From contig VZSF01008512.1 in the NCBI GenBank assembly GCA_013398295.1, positions 487,439 through 551,438 on the forward strand: 64,000 bases of DNA, written 5' to 3'. The DNA is from Chionis minor (lineage: Eukaryota > Chordata > Aves > Charadriiformes > Chionididae). Below the pieces are notes generated by a model. The model searched no databases. It saw nothing but the letters and a program-made list of their open reading frames with translations, and had not been told where the DNA came from. The position numbers were made by a program, and so were the translations under genes. Positions 13,576 to 26,861 of the stretch are shown here, piece after piece. Positions within the stretch are counted from its first letter, which is position 1; every line of letters starts with the position of its first letter.

Positions 13576-14565
13576 TTAAAAAACCCCCCACTTTTATTAG
13601 AGTTGGTTAAGAAATTATTACTTCTAAATAGAGTCCATTATTTTAAACTGCTGTAAAGACAAAAACTCTAGTCCAATGCAGAAATCCATCTGGGAAATTT
13701 CCTTTCTCTCTCCTTATGGGAGACGTTGAAAACACACGGGGTTTTGTGTTGGAGCACTACAAAGGGATTAGAGGGGAGGACCCAACACTTCCTAGCTTCT
13801 CGCCAACACCTGCATACCAAGAACAATCCTGTCATCCTGCCATCATCTTAGGATGAGGACAGGAAAACTGGATCCATATGCCTTCACACACTGCTGTCAC
13901 TGAACCTGCTATCCAAGGCTTTGGTACCAGTTGTCATGGAGGTAGAAATGTCATATTTCTGATGTTCTCCTTCATGTTTTGCTCATTGAAAGTTTTCTTG
14001 ACTTGAGTAAAACCCAAGGAACAATTTTTTGTCCCCTTCAAATTGAGTAAAATTTGTATTCAGTTTCCTTTACTGAGATTTTTCTTCCTGAATCGATCAA
14101 ACAGTGAGAGACTCAGCACAGGACTTAACTATGCCACCATGTTCTCCACCAAAGAAGGATGATCTCCCAGAGGAAAGCGGAATCCACTGACATACCCCAA
14201 CCTGGTTTCTGGTAACTTGAGCTCAACGGGGCAATGTGAAATGAGGTGTAGCCCCACAGTCTGCTAACTGTGTCCTTATCCGGTCTCAGGCTCCCAATCC
14301 ATCTGAAACTGCTCTCAGAGGAGTCCTGTCTGAGGAAGGATTGGGAAATGCTGCCATGACAGTGCTGGTGCTGTTTCTTTGCAGGAGGGAAAAGCCTGTG
14401 TGAACAGTCGCTTCATTTGCAGTTCTCCGAGGCACAGTTGGAACTAAGTGAGGATGTTAAGACTGAACCATCTGCAGTTTGTTTAACTATTTCCTTTTTA
14501 GAGGTGAACAATAGTTTCTCAACAAAACAGCCGTTAATAAGAAGCAATGCTGTGCCAGAATTTTG

Positions 14566-14773
14566 TTTCTTTCTCTTTCTTTCTTTCTTTCTTTCTCTTT
14601 CTTTCTTTCTCTTTCTCTCTTTCTCTCTTTCTCTCTTTCTCTTTCTTTCTCTCTTTCTTTCTCTCTTTCACTCTTTCTTTCTCTCTTTCTCTCTCTCTTT
14701 CTCTCTTTCTCTCATTCTCTCTTTTTCTTTCTTTCTCTCTCTCTCTCGTCTTCTTTCCTTCTTTCCTTCTTTC
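14566..14773. repeat. Polypyrimidine (TTTC/CTCTTT) tract, 208 bp
   Basis: The plus strand is almost purely C and T for 208 bp, made of TTTC, CTCTTT and CT units. Only three purines interrupt it (A at 14670, A at 14714, G at 14748). Translations of it give Phe/Leu/Ser or Arg/Lys/Glu low-complexity strings that are not genes. Such homopurine-homopyrimidine tracts can form triplex (H-DNA). Confidence 0.95.
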
Positions 14774-17700
14774 AACTGAAATATGTTGCCAACTTTTAGG
14801 TTTCCTAAGCTTCTGGATTATCATTTTCCCTTTCCCTCACTTTTCTCAAGTGCCACTAATGAGGCGAAAAGGAGAAGAAGAAAAGTGGAGAAGAATGGGA
14901 GAAAAAAAATCCAGATTTTGTGCAGATAATTCTTTTTTTGAAAAACAATGTATGATTTCTCAGTAATAGTCATTTTACAATACATCTTATTATATTTGGC
15001 AGGTTAAAATGTTTGATTACCCATAAATGAAGAAATATTGTTTCCGTATTAAGCAATTCAGCATTTTTGTAGTTAAATATATCATTAATTTTTAGGTTGG
15101 AAGGGATTCCATTTTGTTCACATTTACACACTGAAGCTAATCCAGCCCAGTTTGAAAGAGAAGCTATTTAAAGTATCGCAAAGGGTATAGTGTTTATGAA
15201 GTGAGTAAATCCAGAATTTTCTTGATCACCAGCAACAGAAAAAAAAAAAAAAGAAACCGTCCAAAGTCAGTAGGTCTTGAGTTTGCACCAGCTTCTGTTT
15301 CCCCAGATTGCAGCTACATAATTCAGCTAGAAAGGAAGACAGAGCAAGATATTTGTGCATTATCTCAGATGACTTTCAAAGTCATTTTAGAATTTGCCTA
15401 TTTAGTGATGATTCTCATTCAAGTGGGTTTGAAACTTGACAGACTTCCACTCTGGGTCACATTTCCTGAGGCAGACCCAAACTGGAAATTATCAGATTGC
15501 ACAACGTTTTCCCTGCTAGACCTCTTCCAACTGTGGTTGCAACTGCCTGGGCAGGGACACTGCACTTTTGGGAATATGTGACAAAAGAATATTCCAGATA
15601 ATGCCCACAAAATCTGAAAATAGCCATTCTCCATCTAGAGACATCGTCTTGCCAGGCTAGCGGACTGCATATGTCAGAGGAACACATGCATACGAGAATT
15701 GTGTAGAACAGCAATATATAAAAAAACTTTATCAGTCAGTGAGGAGCATCTTTTCTGGCATGTACTGTGTTGCCTTCAGCAATCAGCATTTTAGGATTGA
15801 GATACCAGTTGCCTAGGTGCAGTACTCTTAAATAACCTTTAAATGACATACATCCCATGAATATATCTCAGCCCTTATGGAATTCATTTCCACATCTGGT
15901 TTCCACAACATCCTGCAGCAATAAGTTCAATTCTTAGAGAAGTGCCCAAAATAATCCCCAAAACTTTTCTTTTTTGGTGATAATAAAGAAATTAAGAGTC
16001 TGTTTTACCAGTGAGAGATTTTTCTGTAGGCTGAATTTCAGCAGGTTACCTATAAGCCAGTCTTGCAAAATCTTCCAAAACATCTTTGCAAACGGTTTAG
16101 CTTCAGCTGTCCTGAATCATTTGTATTTCAGTAAACTTAATTATGTCATTTCTTATTTCTTTTTCTTTCCATTTGTGAATATACTGAAGAGTCTGGTTCC
16201 CAACACAGACTTTAAGGTACATTGTGAAAAGTGATTATTTATTCCTCATCTTTTTTCCTGACTTCTTAGTCCACAAGAGAATTTACATTCTTATACAATT
16301 ACAGACCCATTTCATCAGGAGAATTCAGTCAGGGATTAAAAGTGAAAATGAAAAAAGCTTTTCCTTTTCCTCAGTGAAGTTAAATGTATTTTAAAATATT
16401 GAAGTTTTTTCACTAACAGGCAAAAACACCTTTGACAAAGGGAAATATCTCTGGAAACTTCAAATTTGTATGCCATTTCTCTATTTAGAGTCTGTATTAG
16501 TCACTTGTGCTGGACCAAAAATTCTGCAGAAATGGAATCTGAAGAGAGATCTTCCTAGCAGTCAAGCAACTGGAAATTTATAAATAAACAGAATGAGGTA
16601 TTTCCAAACTGCTGCCGATTGATCACTGCTAGTCCTTAGGAGATTGCTAAATGACTGCAGCTCCATATTAAAATGTACTTCACTTATCTCATCTCTAGAG
16701 TGTTTTCAATTACTTGTTCAATGATAAGACCACATAATCTTCACAAGAAATAATGGAAGTTGTCCATGGCCTTAAAAAGATTGGTTCAAAACTACTCTCT
16801 TGCACATGTTAAATCTGGAGTAATTCTGGTAACTGAGAACAGATTTCAGCTTCTTCATTAAAACATACTCTGTCTCAGAAGGAAAACACTGAAAACATTA
16901 AATAAGCTCTCCAAAAAGCATACATCTTACAATACATTTGCCCAGTCACCATATTAATATGATGCATGGTTTCTTGTACAATAGGAGAGTTTTCACAAAG
17001 TTTTTCAGACTCTGCTTTCTTTCCTAGGCTGGTTCTCCATATAATAGAAGGTAATGATCCTCGTCTTCGGTCCAAACCTGCATTTAATCCATGAAGGCAT
17101 ATTATTACCGTAACTTTTAGGTGATATGAACATGACTACAGCCTGGTCTTTTTCTCACAGTAAGAGTTAAATAAATCATACCCCAAAATTATTGACACTC
17201 TTATTGAAATTCAAGTATCTGTTAAAAACCTGTGGTACATACAGATAGCTAACACCCGTACTGACCGCTGGAGCTCTTCCTATACCTGAAAAGAACCAGA
17301 GATTTTGCAAGAACAAGCACTTGTCCTCACTAAATTTTTGCCCTCCCATGGCTCTACAAGGGTAGTGAATGCCCTCAGCTGCACCTTCTATGCATTTTCA
17401 CAGAAGTTGCCAACAGGGTTAATCATATTAATCAAATTAAAAACGTGCAGGTGATTTTGACCAAGTCCAGAGAAGCTCATTTCAGCTAAGCCCACAAAAC
17501 CCAGAGTGATTCAGACAAAGTGAATACTCTTTTAGCAGTGCAGATCGCTGTGACAAGAGATATATTCAGCAAAACAACACTAATGCGGAAATGTGAACCT
17601 CGGATTATAAGAAAGTACTCTTAATAATAGCGACCAGCCTCAAAACTGTGACCAAGCAAAATATTATGAACTCTGAACCAATCTGATCTTAAATACCCAT

Positions 17701-19074
17701 TTGAAGAATGATGCATTTCACACCAGGTCCTCCATGCATGTTCAGGGCTAACTTTGATGTATGAGCAGAACAAACTTAGCGCAGCGGACTGCTGAGAGGA
17801 TGCAAAATGCTCCTGGCCCCACCACGGTTAAGGCCAATGTCACAGGCTGGCTGCTGCCACGGAGGGAAGAGCCAAGCATAAGGTGGAAAGGGCTATGCTG
17901 GAGGAAAGGGAAGCCCACCTAAACTGCAGCCAGGACAGCCTCCACAGCTGCAAAAGCAGCAGGCTTGCCTCTGCAGAGCAGAGCGCTCTGTTCCTGCTCC
18001 AGCGTGGTCCATTCCCACCCCTGCCTCTGCTAGCCCCCCATTCCACAGCCTTAGGTCAGGAAAGTTCATTTTTGCCTGTGGTGCTGAGAAGCCTTGAACT
18101 GTCTCTGCGTGTATTTATGTGCAGATGGGGTTATTCGTGCAGCTGTGCTCCAGAAACCTCTGGTGGCTTCCGTTTTCCTGAGCACACGCTCCACAAGGTG
18201 GGTCCCATAAGGTCCTGGTTCACCCATGAAACAAGCTGGGAAGAAAAAGGAGCTACTACAGGGTTTATAGTCCAGGCTGGGAGCTTGGGAAGGAGTGAAA
18301 CTCTAATCATCTATTCCAGCATACAATGTTTCCTCTATTGAAGAATGACCTATCTGCAGTTTGCGCAGTTCATCCTCATTTTAAGATGCTGGAAGCTTTC
18401 CTCCCCATCTATAATCCACTAAGCCCAAAAAGCTAATGAAAAAAAATCTCCATTGTCTTCACAGTACTACAAAACATGCAGAGGGAAAAATATGCTGCTC
18501 CGCATCAGGACAGGGAAAGAGAAATCAATTAAAGGAAAGAAAAAACATATGTGGATGCTCTGGAGAAGGACCAGCTCAGTAAATAAATTATATTGAAAAA
18601 TTAGACATATAAATATATTATGCAAACTCAGTAGTATATCATGATATGCCACATGTATCTTTCATTCCAAATATTACAAAGGCTTTACAGTTCATGAACA
18701 AACCTGCACACAAACAGCTGCAGAAGAGTCTGTGTGGGGTTTGGCAATATTTGGCATTATCACTTGTGTTACCCAATGGAAGAAGGTATCTCAGTTACAT
18801 CTGCAGATTGTATCAGAATGTAACTGGATCGGTTTCTAAGGACTCAAATTTTAGAAGATCTCTACAACCATGACTATTTTTTGAGGTAAGTAGAACAAAA
18901 GACAATGTAAATGAATAGTAAAAGTGTCAGACATAGATAGAAAAAAATCAACTCTGTAAAAAGAAGATAGCGAGTGACTGGCTGGAAACCAGTTGCATAG
19001 ACAGGAGCTGGGGACTGTGCTGGAGCACAGCTGGAGAGTCAATAGTGTCTCAGTGCTGTGAGACGGACACTCTC
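14774..19074. other. Unique non-coding DNA
   Basis: No recognisable gene or transposon. The longest open frame in unique sequence lies here (17883-18341, plus, about 152 codons) in a GC-richer patch. Its translation has no domain, signal peptide or membrane segment I recognise, and I treat it as chance. Confidence 0.5.
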
Positions 19075-19290
19075 AGGGGATGTCCAAAAGGACTGCCAAA
19101 GACGGGACACGTGAAGTAATCCCCCAAAACCCACTCTGCCCTGATAAGGGTTCAGATGAAGCATTGTGTCCATTTTTGAGCACAATGTTTTGAAGAAGAT
19201 GTCAGCCAACCAGCGAGAACCCAGAGGACAACTCTGAGATGTCCATAAACTGCAGCCTGTTGAAAAGGCTGGGAGAAATAGTGCTGCACA
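19075..19290 (+). mobile_element. Old CR1 LINE fragment (RT C-terminal region)
   Basis: Diverged but recognisable CR1 ORF2 sequence in plus orientation. A stretch like GAAGTAATCCCCCAAAACCC is followed by ACTCTGCCCTGATAAGGGTT, then GTGTCCATTTTTGAGCACA, then AAGAAGATGTC and CCAGAGGACAA. These correspond in order to the CR1 segment after the RT palm that encodes the LHSALVRPHLEYCVQFW-like stretch. Many indels make it non-coding. Both ends are diffuse, so the coordinates are approximate. It is clearly older than the CR1 copies at 26.4 and 43.1 kb. Confidence 0.75.
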
Positions 19291-22200
19291 GAAAAGATGG
19301 CAGAAAACAAAGTAAACTGGCTTCAACAGTGTAAATGTCTACGATAGAAAATCCCCTTACATGTAGGAAAAATAGTTATATCCAGTCAAGGAAAATGTAG
19401 GCTAGGTAAAGGGAAAAACAGTAAAAGGTAGATTGACCAAGCCCTAACATAAACTGACTCAGGATGCCATTTAAGCTTCATCTCATAAGGATGTTAAAAT
19501 GAGTTTGTAACTGGAAAGACTTTAAATATTGTTTAGGTAGGAGATGGACTACTTGATTTTTCCCACCGACACTTTATGAAGAAAGTTCGCATTTCTGCTT
19601 CCTCTGGCTGAGGCTGGGGAGACAAGTCAGAGAAGTTGTAAAACATCTTCCAAAAGCAGGTTTTACAGAAAAATTGCCTTGTGTATATTGAATATCAGCA
19701 TTTATGTGAAGAATGAATCCTTCCAATATATTCACATAAATAAACCACCTTTTTAGGTGATTTCTGGGCAAGCAACGGAAAAGAACCAGGCTAGACCATG
19801 GCTGAATAATGACAGTGGGTGAGGATTGAGAAAAATATTCTTTATTATTTTGCAGTGTTTGAGTGACTCTCTTTCTTTTTACTACTTCTTGTCCTTTTAC
19901 CAGGTACCACCATGGGATGATACAGTCTATGAAACCCACTGTTTAGAAAATACAACAATGCAGAATTACAGCACATGTGAGCTGCAGCAGCAGCTACATC
20001 AATCAAGATACATATTCCTGGGTTATTTGTACTCTTCAGTGTTTAACAGGAACTGGCCTGCGTGATTCTCAACACCCCAAGCACAAACAAAGCTGTAATA
20101 ACTCACAACTTAATGAAAGAAAACTCCGTATAATACACACATACCCTGAAACTTGCAGGGTCTTTCAAGAGAAAATCTTAGCTCAGCCAAAACATGCAGA
20201 CAAAAGAAGAGGTTTAAATCCCTTCCAGACACGGAGGCATGAGACACAAGGATATGTTCTATTTATTTAACAAGCTAGAGCTGGAGTAAGAGACCTCACA
20301 ATACAATTACAGTGGTAACAATAAAAATACGGCAAACCAAGTATTACAGCCCATGAAAGATGAAGCCAGCGGTTGGATTATGGAACCTGCACACCCAGAC
20401 ATTTTAATGCCTATGCCAGACATAGAGCTGCATGATAATATGAACACAATGAAACACTAGAAATCTAAATCCAAGGAACAGATGGAAAGGCAAAGCTTCT
20501 CTGGTGAAACTACATTTCACTGAAGGCTTAACTCCCAGCTTCACATAGAGCAGTCCTCCATTAGAAGTCATCCTCAGTTCATACTCCGCAACAGTTTGAA
20601 AATATTGCTCTTTCCTATTCCATATGTGGGAAAACGCAGCATTAGATTGTTCTCCTGTAGAAAGACAGTATATTCCTTGGATGACGCTGAGATTTACTCC
20701 ATGGAGGCAACATCCACCATCAGCATAGCAAATATGTCAGGAACGGTTGGCTAAAGCACATGTACAAGATGAGTGTGTAAAGCCATTGCCCAAAAATACC
20801 CCCAAGAGAGCAGTCAGGGCCCTCACACAGTAGAAACTCTGCTGCTGTCACACAGGATTTTACCCACAACCTTTTCACAGAGCGTCCTGCCAAATCCAGA
20901 ACTGGAAATGCAAAGCAACAACAAAGGTGGGCCCAAATAATGCTCATGGTTAAAGGGCAGTGGAGACAAATTAGAGTAATGGTCCTGTTTCATCCCATGT
21001 GATACACAGGGGTTTTTCCTCAGAAATGAGAATCATAGAAACAGATTAAAAATTATGTAAAGAACTGTCATATCAGAATTCCACTGTCTTTGGAAGCTAG
21101 GCAGTACCTCAAGAGCAAAGATCTGATGGAAAACTAGTGCTTTAGGTGCTGGATTTTGCTTTGTAGAAGAATGCAAGGAAAGCATTTTCACAGAGGCAGA
21201 GAGATTAACACCTAAATAGCAACTGGCTCTTAAGGCGCTCTGGTAAGGTTGCATCAATATCCCTTTTAAAGGGTAAATGCCATAATCCCTAACTATTTCC
21301 CATTGTGGCCTATTCTTGCCTTATCTTTGTGTCTCACAAAAACTTAGAATGAGTCAAATCACACAGAAGAGGTTAAACTTTATCATAGGAAGCTGAGTGG
21401 TACTGTCTTCCATTTTGAAAAAGAAGCATTTGAAAGAGGTATTTTTAAAGACCGTACAAAAAAACCAGAAACACAATGTGGTTGCAGTTGAAATCATGGT
21501 TCCAGGCATGGATTCCTTGGCAATAGTACTAATTTTAAGAGCATTTTTAATGCTATATATGTAGAGACTTTCTTTAAATGGACTATGTCTTGAATTGGTC
21601 AGCTCAGAACTATGAAGCAGCAAGCAATTTTGCTTGGTTCAGAGGGTCAGTAGAAGCCAACAGTGATCATAGCTGGTCTTCTCAATGACATCCATGCTGA
21701 ACTGAAGGCTCAATTCAATAGGATCTTACTTAGTCACAGTAGTGTCATGTCTCAGGTGGCAGCTGGGTTAAGAAAACATTAGAGACAGTGATTTGCAGGT
21801 TTGATGGGTCTTGGTTTGAATGGTAGTTGGTCCCATACTTGATTCTGCAGACAAGAAACACAACAGAGGGGTTCATGCTGAAGCAATGTTTAAAACACCC
21901 TGAAGGTAAGGAATCTCACCTGGGTAAGTGCCCAGCCCAGGAATCTTTGGCACGTGGCACACTGCAGCAATTTGATTCAACATTCATCACAGAAAAGCCT
22001 TCCGCCATGTCTACACATCTAAAGACCAGGTAAAATAGTACAGGGAGAAGATTTTGCCTCCCACCCCTCCATGATTTTTTTTCACTCTTCTTTTTCTTCA
22101 ACTGCTTTATATGTTTTATGTTCAGTTACTACTGGAGACCATTCCTGCAGAAGCAGTGCAACATGCTGTTAAAGGGAGCTGACATGCAAGTTTGTGTTTG

Positions 22201-24045
22201 GAGTATCAAGCCCTCCACTAGCACTGTTTTAATCAAAGGGGCGAATTTCCTCTTTTCTACTGGTCAGCACCAGACCTGAGGAAGATCTAAACTCCATGCA
22301 CTCTACAGATCAAAAGAGCTCTTTCAAGAGGAAGAACAGTGGATAACTGTAAAGGAAGTTACAGCTGTTTGCCTTTTAATGGAGTTAAATGCATGTGTAA
22401 ATGTTTATAGACTTCGGGCTGAACTTAATTTTTTTGGAAGCAAGACTTTTGCTATGTAATCACATACTCCACTATTTTTTCCTGGTCTATAGTTAGCTAT
22501 GCATAACTCCTTCTGATAATCTGCAAATGCCTCATGCATCTGAACAAACTGAAACACTGTATTACCTACCTAGCTTCACATGAGTACTATAGTGTTTTAT
22601 TCCTGAAAATAACCTTTATGCAAACTATCCATAGTAGCATGATTAGTTTGGTTTTTAATCTCATCTTTTTCCTCCACTCTCCTCAATACACAATTAGATA
22701 CTGTTTGAAAACAACAACCGTAACAACAAGGAATCCACTCACATTTCTGGGTAGGGGCCAGAGACTCCTTATGGATTGAATGAATGGTTTCCTCTAAGCA
22801 AGGCAAACTTTCAGTCTCTCATCTGGAAAATATTACATGAGCAGAAGCTCAGGATCAACTATTACCTGCTGAGTCTGAAGCTGCTATCAGTTGATTTTTA
22901 CTCTTTTCGGTGGGGTAGGAAGCAATATACACATTGCAAAAAAGAGGTTAAAGCAGTCTTTGTCATCAGCGTAAAGGTCAGAGACAATTTACAAAACACC
23001 ATAGAAACCTAATTTAATTTAGTAAAATTTAGGAAAAAATTGACAGTTTTCCTTTTACCAATGTGGGATTGTTCCCTTCCCCCAGTATTTAAAATGTCTG
23101 TTCACCCTAGTGTACTGACTTCATATGCACTAAACTTAAGCTACCTTACAAAAAAACCTCCAAGAAACACCTACCGGCTCCCCTGCATCACTGCTTGCTT
23201 GTTTCCTGCAGACATGCAGCTAGGAGAATTTACATAACAGCTTTGAGATTAGAGGCATTTTATGCTTGAGGAATTAGAATGGATAGCAAGCAGTGCCTGG
23301 GTAAACGTCTGTAATTAAGTAATAATGATGTATGGGATCTGAGCAAAGGTCACAGTAAATTTCTTTCCATAAATGGCTGATTAATCCCAGTTAGAGCTAC
23401 TATAGAAAAATCAGATGGGTCTCTGTTTTTTCCATTATATCTCACTCTTGGCTTCTCTCTTAAAGCTTTTCTCCACTCTGCTTTCTTGCGATTCCCTTGC
23501 CACTGTGTGTCAGAGCCCAGGAACTCTGTTTCTGGGCGAGGAAAACAGTCCATCATTCATCTCCACTGTCTCTAGCAGTGAAGAATTGCTCTCTCCTACA
23601 GTGGCACTGGATATTAATGGCATCCTTGTAATAGAGAAGGGGAAGCAATTGACTCCCAACACAAGCTGCATTGAAAGGATTGCTGCAGCATTTAGTTCTC
23701 AAAGGACAAAACATCTCTGAATGCCAATGGACCCCATGCAGCCTCCACCTCTGTCTCATCGACCTCCGGACAAGACAGCTGGCAGTAGGAGAGGGGAAAG
23801 CGTTACCCCAGCTCACAGACCTGGCAGAGTTCCACATCCAGGCTCAGTGTGACAAGCTGTCAGACCAATAAAATGTTTTCACCTTGAACTCCTCACCAGC
23901 AGGCAGGAGAGTGGCACCGCCATCACCGGCAGCCCTCTCCTCTAAATTCGAGGGACAAATCTCTAAATGGCTTACCAGCACTCACACAGCAACGTGCCAA
24001 TCCCAAAACAATCCACCAAGCCCTGCAATGAAATGCTTCCTCTCG

Positions 24046-24075
24046 CCCCCCCAACCCCTCCTCCCTGCTTGCCCC
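24046..24075 (-). other. Putative G-quadruplex / i-motif
   Basis: The plus strand reads C7, 2-nt loop, C4, 4-nt loop, C3, 6-nt loop, C4, so the minus strand has four G-tracts with short loops, meeting the usual G3+N1-7 rule. There is no adjacent promoter that I can support. Confidence 0.6.
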
Positions 24076-24199
24076 GTGAAACAAAACGCCCCTGTTTCCC
24101 TTTCCGTCAGACCGGGAGACTACAAGAGCCATATTTAAACTCAGATAAAATAAAGGCATGTCCCTTATGGCCAAAGTGTAAGATGTCATTTAAATAAAC

Positions 24200-24800
24200 T
24201 TTCACAAAAAAAAATCACAAAGTGCTCTGCTATAAATGAGTGATTCTTAACACAGCCAGTGATCAACAAACTCACTTCCTAATTAAGTGTAGGAGCGTAA
24301 TGAGGAACAGGGCGTCCTTTGTTTCACCAGCCCGTGTGAACTCCAGCCACAAGTCCCCAGACTCTCCTAACTCCTGCATTCGGAGCTTGTAATTAGTACA
24401 TAAGGAACCAGGTACTACAGCAGCAGCCCCTTTGACAGTGGGTCCATTCACGGCCAGCCAGATGTGAAGGGCGTTCAAAGGGGGCCGACTGACTCACATA
24501 TTGCGTGGTGTTGTATGACACTATAATCTCTGGTTTTCAGCCCTACAATCAACAGGCACTGTCATTTTTAATGCATTCTAATTAGCTGGTAACGTTTACA
24601 GAAAAGTTCAGCCTTGCAAGCAAAGCTACCGAGCTGGCGGGTGGAAGGCAGGTTGGTCAGTGTGCCTAATATTTTCTAAACTACCCCCAACTTCATTAGC
24701 AGCAGAGGTATTCACGTCAGTATGACAAAAATTGCATCATGGGGTCTGTAATTAATTTAAGGAGCTTTCAAATGTGGCTCTTTTAAATACTAGCCCACCA
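24200..24800. promoter_or_regulatory. Candidate conserved non-coding element (homeodomain sites)
   Basis: Four copies of the palindromic homeodomain core TAATTA occur at 24280-24285, 24390-24395, 24579-24584 and 24749-24754. This is roughly ten times what I would expect by chance in 475 bp of this composition. The block is free of repeats and of simple sequence, unlike much of the neighbourhood. Conservation itself cannot be seen from one sequence, so enhancer function is inference. Confidence 0.3.
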
Positions 24801-26618
24801 AATAAAATGAAAACTAGAAGGATGCACATAGAAAAGTGTTAACGATGAAGAGAAGTGAACCTCCATCCGAGGCACCAGGAAGTCTCCAAGGGGAGCCCAC
24901 TCAAATGTCCTCGTCAGCTAACCCCCTCTGGACAGTAAGCCACTGTTCACGCAGATCTCCAACCCAGAAAATCCCACCTCTGAGGCAGCAGATCGTACTC
25001 AGGGGTCAGGAGCCACTGTTGTCTCCTTTGCAGAGCCTCTTAGCTCACCTCTTGGGTGAGCTCGGTAGCCTCAGCTAGCCTGAGAACCACCAGCAAAGGG
25101 GAGTATCCCCTCCCCCAGCCAGCAGAAGGTAGGGGTAGAAGGTAAAAAGGGACAATAAAATATTTGCTAAAAAAACGTTATTAGCACTACTGGATGTAAA
25201 CTGCTTATCTGAGAGAAATAAATTTGAGTCCTCCTGTATCTGATGCTTCGCTGTCCTCCAGCCAAGACAAGATGGGGAATGCAGCATCTGTTCAAAGTCC
25301 CTTTCCAGACAGATAACTAGCAGCTTTCTGACAATAAAATTTTTTGCACAACAATGCTGTGATGTAGCACTTGATGAGCAGAGCAACTCCATTCAATGAT
25401 TTGCATGAGCACCTGTATGAATACCTGTTTAGTATGGGCTTACAGAGAGCTGTTACAGAAAGGTTTGTGCAGCCAGCTTTCATCTGTCAGCTCTGGTCTG
25501 GGAAGTGTCCTGGCACAGAGTACAAAATAATATCAGGTGAGCTAGTGATAATTACTGAGCACCATCAACAAATTATGAGCTGCAAATGAATCAACATAAC
25601 GAATAAGCTGAGGTGCCACAGACTATGACATGCTCACTCATTCACCAATTTACTTTGAATATAATAATAATAGTAACCACATTCATACAGAAAAGTCAAG
25701 TTTGCTTGTAAAATAGCATAGAGAACCAAACTGAATGTGTTGAACATAAGTTGTGCCTTTGGTTCTAATTAATGGTGGAACAAAGATGCAGGGGAGAACA
25801 TGTTTCAAAACTGCGTGCACATATCAGATATCATCAAATGAAAAATCCCTTTTGAGGAAATAGATTGTCTGTTCTTATCACATGTCAGAGCAGCAGCCCT
25901 GTGCTTATGCTTGCAGAGAAGTCATTCTTCTAGAAACAATCTTCAAACTGTGAGGCATTATCAAGTTGTTTGCTCACTTTTGTTTCTTTTGTGGACGAAT
26001 GAGTTCAGGCTATCTCTCAAGTAATGTGGTGATTAAATTCTTCTCTGTCTGGTTCGTGACTTTTAGACACTCGGTGATAAGTTACACTGCACCGCATCCA
26101 GTTATCTCAGGTTGTTCTGAATTGCTGCACGCAACCGTACTTCAGAGGATCAGAAACAAGACACTTTTGCAAAGGCCGTTCCTGGAATCCACATCTGTGA
26201 TAGAGTCTGAGCAGGAAAGAATTACGAAAAGAATCACAAATCCCATCCAATGGCAAGACCAAAGTATCCTCTTAACTAGTCATACCTGCATCTCTAGCAG
26301 CTTTCCTCCAGAGATGATCTAATGGTTAATAACACCAAGTATAGGGGCGGAAATGCAGTGACGGGGAAGACAGCTTGTCAACTAGCACCTCTCTTCCAGT
26401 GCAGCCTCTGATTACATATTAGTATCATAAAATCATAGAATGGTTTGGGTTGGAAGGGATCTTAAAGGTCATCTAATTCCAACTCCCCTGACTTGGGCAG
26501 GGACACCTTCCACTATACCAGGTTGCTCAAAACCCCATCCAACCTGGCCTTGAACACTTCTATGGATGGGGCATTCATAACTGCTCTAGGCAACCTGTGC
26601 CAGTGTCTCAGTACCCTC

Positions 26619-26861
26619 CTCCCAGTAAAGAATTTTCTTCTAATATCTATTCTAAACCCATTCTCTTTCAGTTTACCCCTCATTCTATTGCTACACTCCC
26701 TGAACTACCCACTTCCTGTATAAAACCATTAACCCTCAGNCTCCCAGTAAAGAATTTTCTTCTAATATCTATTCTAAACCCATTCTCTTTCAGTTTACCC
26801 CTCATTCTATTGCTACACTCCCTGAACTACCCACTTCCTGTATAAAACCATTAACCCTCAG
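26619..26861. repeat. Exact 121-bp direct duplication around a single N
   Basis: Bases 26619-26739 and 26741-26861 are identical over 121 bp, both starting CTCCCAGTAAAGAATTTTCT and ending TTAACCCTCAG, with one N at 26740 between them. It is most simply an assembly gap in which the two contig ends overlap but were not merged. The biological locus probably has one copy. Confidence 0.9.
26740..26740. other. Assembly gap (one N)
   Basis: This is the only ambiguous base I noticed in the window. It lies exactly between the two copies of the 121-bp duplication, as expected for a placeholder at a negative-length gap. Confidence 0.9.

Larger units (their letters stand above)
9437..14565. other. Unique non-coding DNA
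   Basis: No recognisable gene. It includes a small perfect hairpin (10068-10092) and an A22 run (13554-13575). A GC-richer patch at about 12600-13200 carries short open frames on both strands and ends near an AATAAA at about 13196. I could not connect it to any protein family, so a non-coding transcript end is possible but unsupported. Confidence 0.5.
19291..26424. other. Unique non-coding DNA with a candidate conserved block
   Basis: No gene recognised; open frames are 121 codons or shorter. The stretch holds a C-rich motif able to form a minus-strand G-quadruplex (24046-24075) and a TAATTA-rich block (about 24200-24800), listed separately. The rest shows nothing I can name. Confidence 0.5.

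Noticed and set aside
14417..14966. Open frames of 78-139 codons on both strands across the polypyrimidine tract
   Set aside because: They are translations of a TTTC/CTCTTT simple repeat (Phe/Leu/Ser or Arg/Lys/Glu strings).
17883..18341. 152-codon open frame in a GC-richer patch
   Set aside because: No recognisable domain, no clear splice or start context; expected by chance in GC-richer DNA.
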